This document shows, in pieces, positions 1 through 7,290 of a DNA stretch of 19,687 nucleotides. Position numbers and translations under genes: made by a program. Position 1 is the stretch's first letter, and every line of letters begins with the position of its first letter. This stretch comes from CAYRIY01 sp964424335 (GTDB lineage Bacteria > Bacillota > Limnochordia > DTU080 > RSA5), in the NCBI GenBank assembly GCA_964424335.1, contig CAYRIY010000068.1:1-19687 (forward strand). The letters are read 5' to 3'. The notes under the pieces are model-generated. The model saw only the letters and a list, made by a program, of their open reading frames with translations, was not told where the DNA came from and did not search any database.

Positions 1-231
1 GGACCGGGTCGCTGCAATCACTTCCGTCTTATTGTTCTCATGGGTGTCGATGAGAATGATTCGTGCTTCATCCTTGGGTCCAGGAGGACGGTCGTCGAAA
101 TCGGTCTGTAGCCCGAGTAGATAACGATCCGATTCATCCCACTGATATTTGTCGTAGTAGCCAAAGAAATGGGTTTCAGGGCCCTTGGTTACAGCTTGTA
201 CAGCGGAGCCATCCAACGGTGCGACCTCCAT
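1..231 (-). CDS. Partial conserved hypothetical protein, probable TolB-like beta-propeller (N-terminal 77 residues)
   Basis: The minus strand is open from 231 to the left edge and encodes 77 residues, so the C-terminal part lies outside the window. An AGGAGG ribosome binding site at 242-247 precedes adjacent in-frame GTG (232-234) and ATG (229-231) codons; either could be the start. The segment HFFGYYDKYQWDESDRYLLG (residues about 21-40) resembles a family of conserved proteins that I recall as predicted six-bladed propellers found near glycan or oligosaccharide utilisation genes; that is recollection, not a search. No signal peptide is visible at the N-terminus, so the protein is probably cytoplasmic. 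It starts about 20 bp after the stop of the sugar-binding protein gene and is probably in the same operon. Its activity is unknown. Confidence 0.7.
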   Translation of the reverse strand, partial: MEVAPLDGSAVQAVTKGPETHFFGYYDKYQWDESDRYLLGLQTDFDDRPPGPKDEARIILIDTHENNKTEVIAATRS

Positions 232-252
232 CACGAGGCATCCTCCTAGCCG

Positions 253-1497
253 TTACCATGTACCGATAAACGAATTGACTCTGGCCTCAAATCGTTGGAG
301 CGCGAAGTTCGCAGGTTGTGCTCCTTGCACGGCCGGTTGGACTTCTTCCCACCAAACTCGCTCCATGTCATCCCAAAGGGGCGTTATCGGCAAGGGTCTG
401 GCCGATGCGATGATATCCATGATGAGTTCGAGATTTGCCGGGGACGCATCGGGCCGCTTCACACTGTCGATGAATCGTTGGATACAGTCTTTCTTGATGG
501 GTAGTCGCGACGCGAGATCCGCACGCAAATTCTCAACTTCTTCGGAGACGAGGTAGTCCAGGAAGCGGTATGCGCCATCCTTATTGGGCGCGTCACGCAA
601 CACGGAGTACCCCCCGCCGAAATAGGTGGAAGCCGAGCTGTTCCCTTGCGGACCAATCGGAAACGGAACGATGTCCCATGTGTAGCCGAGTTGCGCCCTG
701 TAGTTGTGTACGTTGTTGAGCCCCGTGATCCACATGCCTTGAGTTCCGTCCTGCCAACGTCCACCCGTCACTCGGTAAACGTGAGCGAGGTCGTGGACAA
801 ACTCCAGCGCTTCCACACCCTGTGGCGAATTCACCGCCACGCTCCGTCTGTCATCACTTAGAATTTGTGCTCCGTTCGACCAAAACCACACCGGCCAATT
901 CCCTGCCCAATTTGCAAAGCCGGCGGTACCTGCTTGGTCGGGCGTCCCGTCGCCGTCTAGGTCACGTGTAAGTAGGCGGGCGGCTTCAAGAAAAGCGGAC
1001 CAGGTCCATTCACCATTCCGCCATTGCTGAACCGGATCGACAAGCCCAGCGGCCTGGAATAGGTCGGCGTTGAAGGCGAGAATCGAAACGTTCAAGTCGC
1101 TTGGAATGCCGTAGAGTTGGCCGTTTAAGGTCACTTCGTCGAAGCCTGCCGGGAAGATGTCCTGACTGCCCATCATCCGTTCTGCATAAACAGTATGGTC
1201 ATCGAAAGCTCCGTCAGCTGCGAGACTCGCAATGAAGCGGGCCGAATAAAAAAGAATGTCCGGCGTGATGCCACTTGCAATCATGACGGACAGCTTTTCG
1301 TGATAATCTCCCCAGGGAATCACGAGAAGTTCGATTTCGACACCGGTCTGCTCCGTATAGTTTGCAGCGATCGTCTCCCACGCTTCGGCATCAAGAGCAC
1401 CTTCGTTGACCACAAAAGTCACGGTCTCAGCAAATACGGATGCAGAAATCGCGAGTATCAACCCCACCACTAGGACGACCTTCCGCCAAAATTCCAT
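253..1497 (-). CDS. ABC transporter extracellular sugar-binding protein (family 1)
   Basis: Encodes 414 residues, the usual length for family 1 solute-binding proteins (COG1653 type), which deliver oligosaccharides to a membrane permease. The ATG at 1497 is preceded by AAGGGAGGT (1507-1515) at a 9-nt spacing, so the longer open frame upstream, which runs antisense to araC, is rejected. Residues 1-23 form a signal peptide ending VFA before ETV. Family marks include the WTWSAFLEAARLLT stretch (about 164-177) followed by the acidic loop DLDGDGTPD (179-187), and many aromatic residues typical of sugar clefts. There is no lipobox cysteine, which is unusual in Bacillota. The gene is divergent from an AraC regulator and is followed by a propeller-like gene. 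The permease genes are not in the window. Substrate unknown. Confidence 0.9.
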   Translation of the reverse strand: MEFWRKVVLVVGLILAISASVFAETVTFVVNEGALDAEAWETIAANYTEQTGVEIELLVIPWGDYHEKLSVMIASGITPDILFYSARFIASLAADGAFDDHTVYAERMMGSQDIFPAGFDEVTLNGQLYGIPSDLNVSILAFNADLFQAAGLVDPVQQWRNGEWTWSAFLEAARLLTRDLDGDGTPDQAGTAGFANWAGNWPVWFWSNGAQILSDDRRSVAVNSPQGVEALEFVHDLAHVYRVTGGRWQDGTQGMWITGLNNVHNYRAQLGYTWDIVPFPIGPQGNSSASTYFGGGYSVLRDAPNKDGAYRFLDYLVSEEVENLRADLASRLPIKKDCIQRFIDSVKRPDASPANLELIMDIIASARPLPITPLWDDMERVWWEEVQPAVQGAQPANFALQRFEARVNSFIGTW

Positions 1498-1644
1498 TTG
1501 CTTCTGACCTCCCTTAATAGTTTGCAATTTGGCAGGTTTTACCCATAATGTACCAAAACTGATGGGGGTAATAGGCAGTGAGATCTCCCCCGGAACGCGC
1601 GTTCGCACCCACTTGACTACGTGGTGACTAAGGGAGTTGGTCAA
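1498..1644. promoter_or_regulatory. Divergent intergenic control region between the sugar-binding protein gene and araC
   Basis: This 147-bp gap must hold both divergent promoters. On the plus strand, TTGCAA (1522-1527) and CATAAT (1544-1549) are 16 bp apart and could be the araC promoter. A perfect 12-bp palindrome GAACGCGCGTTC lies at 1593-1604. A TGACTA direct repeat with an 11-bp period (1614-1619 and 1625-1630) overlaps the araC ribosome binding site region. No convincing promoter could be picked for the minus-strand gene. The regulatory roles are inferred from position only. Confidence 0.4.
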
Positions 1645-2514
1645 ATGAGAATCTCTGTTCAACTTCTCGGCATTGGCCACATCCGCTACAACCGCAGCAA
1701 AGTGCCGCGCCTTCATCGAAACAACTTCTTTCACATTGCGTTTGTCCTCGAAGGAAGCGGATATGTCATCCTCAATGGGCACATGCACGAAGTGACACAA
1801 GGCGATGTTCACATATATCATCCGTCCTGGTCGCATGACATCTGGCCAAAAGCGGGAGCGGATTTGAGCCTCCTCGATCTTCGTTTCACCGTCCACGATG
1901 CTCCCGGACGCAAAGCTCTAGAAGCACTGCCGCCTTTCCTTCGGCACGACACCCATAGCATTTTTCATTTCCTGCGACAAATCGAAACTACAGTCAGAAC
2001 CAAAGACACATATCTTTGGCAAGATCTCGCCCATGCGTACCTAATCGAAACGTTAGCAGACATACTGAATCGGACCTCAACGATCGAAACGTCACACGTC
2101 GACGACCCTCTGCTTGGAATCGTTTCGGGGGCCATCCAGCTAATGTACGACAGTTTGCCTCGCGGGATCTCGGTCTCTGAAGTAGCCGAGAAAACCCACG
2201 TCAACCCGACTCATCTCGCGAATTTATTTCGTCGATACCTTGGAGCCTCTCCCGGGAGCTACATGACAGGTTTGAAGCTGGACCATTTTTTGCGTACGAT
2301 GATCATGGAAGAGGGAACGCCCGTTTATGTCCTCAGGAGACGGTATGGCTGGAAGGACGAGCGCCACTTTCGAGAGCTATTCAAACGTCGATTCGGAAGT
2401 ACGCCGAGTGAGTTTGCAAAGAAAGGAAGAAGTGTGGCGATAAGCGATAAGACCAAAGAACATTGGCTGATTTTCGATTCGTCGTATCCAATGAGGTGGT
2501 ACCATGACAATTGA
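1645..2514 (+). CDS. AraC-family transcriptional regulator
   Basis: Encodes 289 residues. The ATG at 1645 is chosen over the GTG at 1621 because AAGGGAG (1630-1636) sits 8 nt before it. Residues about 5-85 form a cupin-like sugar-sensing domain, with the segment HIAFVLEGSGYVILNG and a histidine-rich stretch HIYHPSWSH. Residues about 172-258 are the AraC DNA-binding domain with two helix-turn-helix units: ISVSEVAEKTHVNPTHLANL for the first, and a second around 226-250 ending in HFRELFKRRFGSTPSEF. It is divergent from the sugar-binding protein gene, so it probably activates or represses that operon in response to a sugar. It ends 60 bp from the tRNA-Ala gene, convergent with it. Effector unknown. 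Confidence 0.93.
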   Translation: MRISVQLLGIGHIRYNRSKVPRLHRNNFFHIAFVLEGSGYVILNGHMHEVTQGDVHIYHPSWSHDIWPKAGADLSLLDLRFTVHDAPGRKALEALPPFLRHDTHSIFHFLRQIETTVRTKDTYLWQDLAHAYLIETLADILNRTSTIETSHVDDPLLGIVSGAIQLMYDSLPRGISVSEVAEKTHVNPTHLANLFRRYLGASPGSYMTGLKLDHFLRTMIMEEGTPVYVLRRRYGWKDERHFRELFKRRFGSTPSEFAKKGRSVAISDKTKEHWLIFDSSYPMRWYHDN

Positions 2515-2520
2515 CGTGCG

Positions 2521-2570
2521 AGACAAGAAAGAACAACGCCCTCCGGAAAGTGGCTTCCAGAAGGCGTTGT
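2521..2570 (-). terminator. Intrinsic terminator of tRNA-Ala
   Basis: On the minus strand, directly after the tRNA CCA end, ACAACGCC (2563-2570 complement) pairs with GGCGTTGT (2533-2540 complement). Further pairing of the inner TTCTGGAA and TTTCCGGA arms extends the stem, and a T-rich tail TCTTTCTTG follows. The plus strand has no T-tract after the hairpin, so it is not a clear terminator for araC. Confidence 0.75.
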
Positions 2571-2573
2571 GCG

Positions 2574-2649
<76 letters not shown>

Positions 2650-2707
2650 ACGCGGGCTTTAGTTGTGCGGCCGCGACTCCTTGGACGAGTCATACGGCAC
2701 ATTGTTT

Positions 2708-2736
2708 AGTATATCCTCAAGCGGCCCGCATGTCAA
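2708..2736 (-). promoter_or_regulatory. SigA-type promoter of tRNA-Ala
   Basis: On the minus strand a consensus -35 box TTGACA (2731-2736) is followed after exactly 17 bp by TATACT (2708-2713). The predicted transcript start is about 50 bp before the tRNA 5' end. The promoter begins 16 bp after the glutamate dehydrogenase stop codon, so the tRNA is a separate transcription unit. Confidence 0.8.
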
Positions 2737-2751
2737 ACTCGAGTTTTGCTT

Positions 2752-4167
2752 TTATAGCCCCATCTCGTAGTAGGACCGGGCGATTTTCTCCAGGCCCATC
2801 ACGTAGGCGGCAGTGCGGAGATCGTGGACGTCGCTTCGGGAGTAGAAGACCTCCCGTATCGCCTGGTAGCCCTGTCGCATCGTATCGTCGAGCCCAGAGC
2901 GAACGACATCCAGCTCGTCAGCCCCACGCGTCAACTCCGCTTTGAAATGGTCCGGCACGGGGCGTCCGACCGCCGCCTCGATCGCCTGAATCACGGTGGC
3001 GCCCCGCATCTCGTCTAAACGCCGCTGCAACCGCCCAAAGCGGATGTGCGACAGATTTTTGATCCACTCGAAGTAGGAGACCGTGACGCCTCCCGCATTG
3101 AGGTACACGTCGGGAATAACGACTTTCCCCCGCTCCCGCAAAATCTCATCGGCCTCATACGTCACAGGGCCGTTCGCAGCCTCGGCGATAATGGCGGCAC
3201 GAATGTTGGGCGCATTGCCCGCGTCGATTTGGCCCTCGACGGCGGCCGGGATCAAGATGTCGCACTCGGCTTCGAGGAGCGCCCGGCCGTTTTCGATCAC
3301 CTCGGCATCAGGAAAGCCTCGGACACCGTTGTGCTCCCGCATGTATGAAGCGAGCGTCTCGATCTCGATGCCTTTTTCGGAGTATACCGCCCCATCCCGT
3401 TCAATCACGGCGATGATCTTGGCGCCGTCTTCTTCACTGAGAAACTTTGCAGCGTGGTATCCCACGTTTCCAAGGCCCTGGATGATGATCCGCTTTCCTT
3501 CCAAGCCGCCGGAGAGCCCGGCCATCGCCACGTCTTCAGGGTGTCTGAAAAACTCTCGAATGCCGTACTCCACGCCGCGCCCCGTCGCCTCGATTCGGCC
3601 GAGGATTCCGCCTTGTGTGACGGGTTTACCCGTTACACATGCAATCGCATTGATATCCCCGGGGCAGTAGGTGCGATATGTATCCGCAATCCAGGCCATC
3701 TCCCTGGGCCCAGTCCCCATGTCGGGCGCCGGAACGTTCTCCGCTGGGCTTATGTACCCTTTTTTGATCAACTCACGAGCAAATCGCCTGGTGATCCGTT
3801 CGAGCTCTGACTCGTCGTACTGCGATGGATCGATCTGCAAGCCGCCCTTTGATCCGCCAAAGGGCACGTCGACGATGGCGCACTTGTAGGTCATCAGCGC
3901 GGCCATGGCCTCGACGTCTTCCTGAGTGACGTCGGGAGAGAACCTGATTCCGCCCTTTGCAGGCAGGCGATGTTCGCTATGCGTGGCGCGCCAGCCGCAA
4001 AACACCTTGTACTCGCCGCGAATGCGCACAGGGAAACGAACCTGGTAGACCGAGTTACACGCCTTGATCTCATCGAGGAGCCCTTTGGGCAGATTGAGCA
4101 CGGCTCCGGCCCTATCGACCGCACGATTCACTCCGTGAAGAAAGGTCTGACTTTTGCCTTTTCCCAA
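2752..4167 (-). CDS. gdhA: Glutamate dehydrogenase (Glu/Leu/Phe/Val dehydrogenase family)
   Basis: Encodes 471 residues; catalyses reversible oxidative deamination of glutamate to 2-oxoglutarate and ammonia in the cytoplasm. The active-site lysines of the family are visible: Lys71 in KGGIRF, Lys95 in MTYKCAIVDV and Lys107 in PFGGSKGG. The catalytic aspartate is in PAPDMGTG (about 149) and the dinucleotide-binding loop GLGNVG is at about 231-236. The TTG at 4167 is chosen because AGGGAGGT lies 7 nt upstream and the protein then begins as family members do; the longer open frame runs through the methyltransferase gene and is rejected. The gene follows yqeM by 43 bp. It is somewhat longer than the roughly 425-residue Bacillus enzymes. 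Cofactor preference cannot be decided here; paralogues acting on leucine or phenylalanine share the fold. Confidence 0.93.
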   Translation of the reverse strand: MGKGKSQTFLHGVNRAVDRAGAVLNLPKGLLDEIKACNSVYQVRFPVRIRGEYKVFCGWRATHSEHRLPAKGGIRFSPDVTQEDVEAMAALMTYKCAIVDVPFGGSKGGLQIDPSQYDESELERITRRFARELIKKGYISPAENVPAPDMGTGPREMAWIADTYRTYCPGDINAIACVTGKPVTQGGILGRIEATGRGVEYGIREFFRHPEDVAMAGLSGGLEGKRIIIQGLGNVGYHAAKFLSEEDGAKIIAVIERDGAVYSEKGIEIETLASYMREHNGVRGFPDAEVIENGRALLEAECDILIPAAVEGQIDAGNAPNIRAAIIAEAANGPVTYEADEILRERGKVVIPDVYLNAGGVTVSYFEWIKNLSHIRFGRLQRRLDEMRGATVIQAIEAAVGRPVPDHFKAELTRGADELDVVRSGLDDTMRQGYQAIREVFYSRSDVHDLRTAAYVMGLEKIARSYYEMGL

Positions 4168-4210
4168 ACCCGACGACCTCCCTATCCAAACGGGTTTTTT
4201 CAGACTGACG

Positions 4211-4957
4211 TCATGTGCGCCGTGCGACGTAAAACTCGCGTCCCTCTCCGAATATCTCGACATCCAGGGCATCGGCGCCATACACGGCCTCGATCGCGAA
4301 ACCGGCGGCCGCCAAGGCCGCCTCGATTTCAAGAGCGGTGTGTGCCCTTTCGTAGTGTACCTCGTCGTAACGTCGAAATAACCCCGACGCCTCGTCCTGT
4401 ACAAAAAGTGTTACCTGCATTTCGCAGATCCGCGTATCCTCATCATAATCGCTTTGCCAGATATATGCGAGATCCCGGTCGACGTCGCCGAACGTCTCGC
4501 AACCGATTTGGCGCAGGCGCTCTTCCGTATGAACGTCAAAAACCAAGGGCGCCCCTTTGCGAAGCGCCCGAGCCGTATGGAAAAGCGCCGCCCGAAGCGC
4601 GCCTTCCGACGTCAAGTAGTTCAACGAGTCAAAAAGGCATACAGCTCCGTCCGCTTCGCCGGAAAGCTCAAACGAAGTGAGGTCCGCTTGAGCAAAGTCG
4701 ACTTGGACGTCCCACTCCCGCGCCTTAGACTCAGCGGCAGCAAGCATCTCCTCCGAGCGATCCACACCGATCACCTCAAGTCCCCTGGAAGCAAGACGGA
4801 CCGACATCGAGCCGGTCCCGCACGCAAGGTCGAGCACCAAGGGGCGGGAGGCTGGGTCGAGGTTGAGGAGCGAATACGCGAAGGTCGCCCACGCGTCGTA
4901 ATCGATGTGCGACATCAAACGATCATAGTACACGGCAAGCGCGCCGTAGCTTTCCAA
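4211..4957 (-). CDS. yqeM: SAM-dependent methyltransferase, YqeM type
   Basis: Encodes 248 residues with a class I methyltransferase fold. Motif I is VLDLACGTGS (about 41-50), followed by the acidic strand end GVDRSEEML (about 61-69) and a motif IV-like region around CLFDSLNYL. The N-terminus SYGALAVYYDRLMSHIDYDAW matches what I know of YqeM. The chosen start is TTG at 4957, with GGGGGA 8 nt upstream; no ATG or GTG is better placed. The gene directly follows rsfS (19-bp gap), the order seen in Bacillus. The methyl acceptor of this family is not established as far as I know. The start codon is the least certain part. Confidence 0.85.
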   Translation of the reverse strand: MESYGALAVYYDRLMSHIDYDAWATFAYSLLNLDPASRPLVLDLACGTGSMSVRLASRGLEVIGVDRSEEMLAAAESKAREWDVQVDFAQADLTSFELSGEADGAVCLFDSLNYLTSEGALRAALFHTARALRKGAPLVFDVHTEERLRQIGCETFGDVDRDLAYIWQSDYDEDTRICEMQVTLFVQDEASGLFRRYDEVHYERAHTALEIEAALAAAGFAIEAVYGADALDVEIFGEGREFYVARRT

Positions 4958-4976
4958 TGAACGTATCCCCCAGCGC

Positions 4977-5357
4977 CTACCTATTTGCAGGCGCCATGCT
5001 CTGTTGATCCTCACTGAGCACAAAGCGAGGCGCATCGCCCCAGAGCCGCTCGAGGTCGTAGTACTCCCTTTCCTCCGTGCGAAAAACGTGGATGACGACA
5101 TCGCCGTAGTCGAGGAGCACCCATCGAGCATCGCCCGTCCCTTCCTTTCGGAACGGCATGACGCCTTGCTCCTCTAGTGCCTCGACAACGCCGTTGGCCA
5201 CGGCACGGACTTGCACCTCGCTCGAAGCGTCCACGATCACAAAGTAGTCCGTCACAGAGCTCAGGTCCCGCAAGTCCAGGATCAGCACGTTGGATCCCTT
5301 CTTGTCGTCGGCCGCCCTGGCAGCGATCAGAGCTCTCTCTTCGATGGTGGGTGCCAG
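4977..5357 (-). CDS. rsfS: Ribosome silencing factor RsfS, probable CTG start
   Basis: RsfS binds ribosomal protein L14 on the 50S subunit and blocks subunit joining when nutrients are low. The conserved core is present: ILDLRDLSSVTDYFVI near the N-terminus, RKEGTGDARWVLLDYGDVVIHVF, and REYYDLERLWGDA near the C-terminus. The first GTG (5288) would remove the N-terminal helix that family members have. Reading upstream in frame restores PTIEERALIAARAADDKKG, and the only codon near the strong AAGGAGGT site (about 5364-5371) is CTG at 5355-5357, 6 nt away, giving 126 residues. An in-frame TAG lies just upstream, and no ATG, GTG or TTG intervenes. The gene lies between the LCP gene and yqeM, the usual neighbourhood. 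Confidence 0.9.
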   Translation of the reverse strand: MAPTIEERALIAARAADDKKGSNVLILDLRDLSSVTDYFVIVDASSEVQVRAVANGVVEALEEQGVMPFRKEGTGDARWVLLDYGDVVIHVFRTEEREYYDLERLWGDAPRFVLSEDQQSMAPANR

Positions 5358-5396
5358 TACGCTACCTCCTTTTAGAAACCAAACCTACATAAAACG

Positions 5397-6656
5397 CTAG
5401 ATCCGGAAATCTTGGCCAAGTATGATGGTGACATCCGCCTCGGTCGAAGCGACCGATGGCAGCGCACTCTGGCCCGCATCGCGCCCCGGCGCTCCCAAGG
5501 CCGCCGCGACCTGCGACGCGAGTTTGGGATCGCCGCTATGCGAGATGATCGACGTCTCCTGGTAGCCAAAATGATCCGCATTGCGTACGGCGACCACCTC
5601 AAACCCTTTCGACCTGAGGACGTCCGCCGCGTGTGATGCAACTCCGTTTGCGCCGTTGCCGTTTAGCACCTGCACACGGACCATGCCCGGCCGACGGAGG
5701 ATGTGCTTGTTGACGATCTCTCGGGCGAGCGGCTCGTTCAAAACCCAGTATGCAGCGCCGTTGACGGTTTGGCCTACTCCCGGAAGGACGACGGTGTTCA
5801 CCTCGAGTTTTTCGGCTCCTTGGAGCGCCATCAAGAGGTCGAACGCCGTCCTAGCCGGCATGTCCGTCGTCACGGCCCCGTTCAATTGATTGATCAGCTT
5901 CGGCGCGTTAAAGAGCGAGCGAGCGCTAAACGCTTGATTGGCAAGGGCCCGCGCAAACTTCAACTGCCGATCGACCCTTCCGCCAAAGGTCATGTTCTCT
6001 TCATCGACGAGAGAGACGTCGCCGAGGCCATCCCGATACCTCACGTAGTCAAGTGCCTGCTTGCCCGTTAGAAGTTGCACGCCCGGCTTTAGGTCGATGT
6101 CAAGACCCTGCGCTCGGTCCACGTACCGCATGGGGCGCTCGACGTCGATGACGACCCCGCCCAAGGTGTTGATGATTGTCTCAAATCCCTCGTAATCGAT
6201 GCGAACATAGTAATCGATATCGACTCCGAGCAGATTCTCCACGGTCCGCACGGCCAAACTGGGACCGCCGTACGCGTGCGCTGCGTTGATGCGGTCAAAG
6301 CCGTTGCGGCCGGGAATCCGCACACGCGTGTCTCGGGGTATCGCGACCGCGTCCACGACCCCCGTTGCCTTGTCGATGCTGGCAAGGATGATCGTGTCGG
6401 TCCGGGTGCCGTCGCTCATACCAGAGTCTGCGCCAAGCAAAAGCACGTTGACGCGGGTTGGATCGCCGCTTGCGTGCGCTCCGGTGGGGGCCTGCAAATT
6501 GTGGAAACTCCAATAGGCGGTGCCGACCAACAAAATGATGCCGATCAAGGCGCAGAGGATGTAAAAGATCGTTCGCTTGCGGCGCATCTCCTGGCGCGCC
6601 TTTCGCCGCTCTTGAAGCTCGAGGCGTTTTCTCTCCATCTCTTCGGGCGTCAACAT
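5397..6656 (-). CDS. LCP (LytR-CpsA-Psr) family cell-wall glycopolymer ligase with LytR_C domain
   Basis: Encodes 419 residues. Proteins of this family attach teichoic acids or other anionic glycopolymers to peptidoglycan on the outer face of the membrane. A basic cytoplasmic N-terminus (1-28) is followed by one membrane span (about 29-48). The LCP domain has the polyprenyl-phosphate-binding features GADSGMSDGTRTDTIILASI (about 75-94), PRDTRV (107-112), ALDYVRYR (201-208) and GRVDRQ (226-231). Residues about 325-415, from VRVQVLNGNGANGVA onward, form a LytR_C domain. The ATG at 6656 has GAGGTG upstream. It sits between yqeK and rsfS, a common position in Clostridia-like genomes, but is separated from yqeK by a terminator. 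Confidence 0.93.
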   Translation of the reverse strand: MLTPEEMERKRLELQERRKARQEMRRKRTIFYILCALIGIILLVGTAYWSFHNLQAPTGAHASGDPTRVNVLLLGADSGMSDGTRTDTIILASIDKATGVVDAVAIPRDTRVRIPGRNGFDRINAAHAYGGPSLAVRTVENLLGVDIDYYVRIDYEGFETIINTLGGVVIDVERPMRYVDRAQGLDIDLKPGVQLLTGKQALDYVRYRDGLGDVSLVDEENMTFGGRVDRQLKFARALANQAFSARSLFNAPKLINQLNGAVTTDMPARTAFDLLMALQGAEKLEVNTVVLPGVGQTVNGAAYWVLNEPLAREIVNKHILRRPGMVRVQVLNGNGANGVASHAADVLRSKGFEVVAVRNADHFGYQETSIISHSGDPKLASQVAAALGAPGRDAGQSALPSVASTEADVTIILGQDFRI

Positions 6657-6676
6657 CAGTTGGACACCTCACAGAT

Positions 6677-6709
6677 AAAAAAACCGAACAGCGAAGACGA
6701 CCGTTCGGC
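6677..6709 (-). terminator. Intrinsic terminator between yqeK and the LCP gene
   Basis: On the minus strand CCGAAC (6703-6708 complement) pairs with GTTCGG (6684-6689 complement) and seven Ts follow immediately (6677-6683). A smaller CG-TCTT-CG hairpin can form inside. It touches the yqeK stop codon, so it should end the obg-to-yqeK transcript at least partly. Confidence 0.75.
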
Positions 6710-7275
6710 TACTCTAAGCCCAGCAACAAACCGTTGCGAGCTGCAATCGCGTCGGGATGTATCAACTTTCCACGCTTGATCAGATAGACGAGCCCTTGAT
6801 CGAGCGTCAACACGATCGCCTTGTCTAGGCTTGTCCACGCGAGATCCCGCACGGCGTCAACTCCTGGAAATGCTCGGCCGGGCTCGATGTAATCCGCTAG
6901 GAAGACGATGCGCTCGAGTAGCGACATTCCCTCCCGCCCGGTCGTGTGAAAGTGGATCGCCGCGAGAATGTCCGGATCGCTGATGCCAAACTCGTGCTCG
7001 GCGATCGCTGCACCGAGCGGACCGTGGATCAAAGCCTCTTCACGGAGCTCGATGTCAGACAACACTATACCAAAATCTAGGCTCTCCTTCAACAGGCGAT
7101 TCCTGGGGTACTCCTTGGCAATGTCATGAAGAAGCGCAGCTACAACCGCCTTTTTCTCGTCTGCGCCGTGCCTTTTGGCCAGCGATGCGGCCGTCTCGGC
7201 AACCGCGAGCGTGTGGCGAAATCGCTCTGGACTCAAGCGTCGCTCGACTTCTCGTTGGACTCGGACTAGGTCCAT
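6709..7275 (-). CDS. yqeK: YqeK, HD-domain symmetrical Ap4A hydrolase
   Basis: Encodes 188 residues. YqeK proteins split diadenosine tetraphosphate into two ADP, removing a stress dinucleotide. The HD metal-binding residues are visible: His21 in FRHTLAVAETA, the His50-Asp51 pair in LLHDIAK, His84 in LIHGPLG, His108 and His110 in IHFHTTG, and the aspartate of FLADYIEPGR. The length matches the family. The ATG at 7275 is 15 bp from the nadD stop, with AAGGGA overlapping the end of nadD, so translation is probably coupled. The nadD-yqeK pairing is conserved in Bacillota. Confidence 0.93.
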   Translation of the reverse strand: MDLVRVQREVERRLSPERFRHTLAVAETAASLAKRHGADEKKAVVAALLHDIAKEYPRNRLLKESLDFGIVLSDIELREEALIHGPLGAAIAEHEFGISDPDILAAIHFHTTGREGMSLLERIVFLADYIEPGRAFPGVDAVRDLAWTSLDKAIVLTLDQGLVYLIKRGKLIHPDAIAARNGLLLGLE

Positions 7276-7290
7276 CTCTATCGTCCCTTC

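Noticed and set aside
1498..1896. N-terminal extension of the sugar-binding protein frame across the divergent region
   Set aside because: A strong ribosome binding site and signal peptide mark the internal ATG at 1497; the extension is antisense to araC.
4206..4213. Palindrome TGACGTCA at the yqeM stop as an operator for gdhA
   Set aside because: Only 8 bp, partly coding, with no promoter recognised nearby.
4168..4404. N-terminal extension of the glutamate dehydrogenase frame
   Set aside because: It overlaps the yqeM coding region, and the family N-terminus begins just after a good ribosome binding site before the TTG at 4167.
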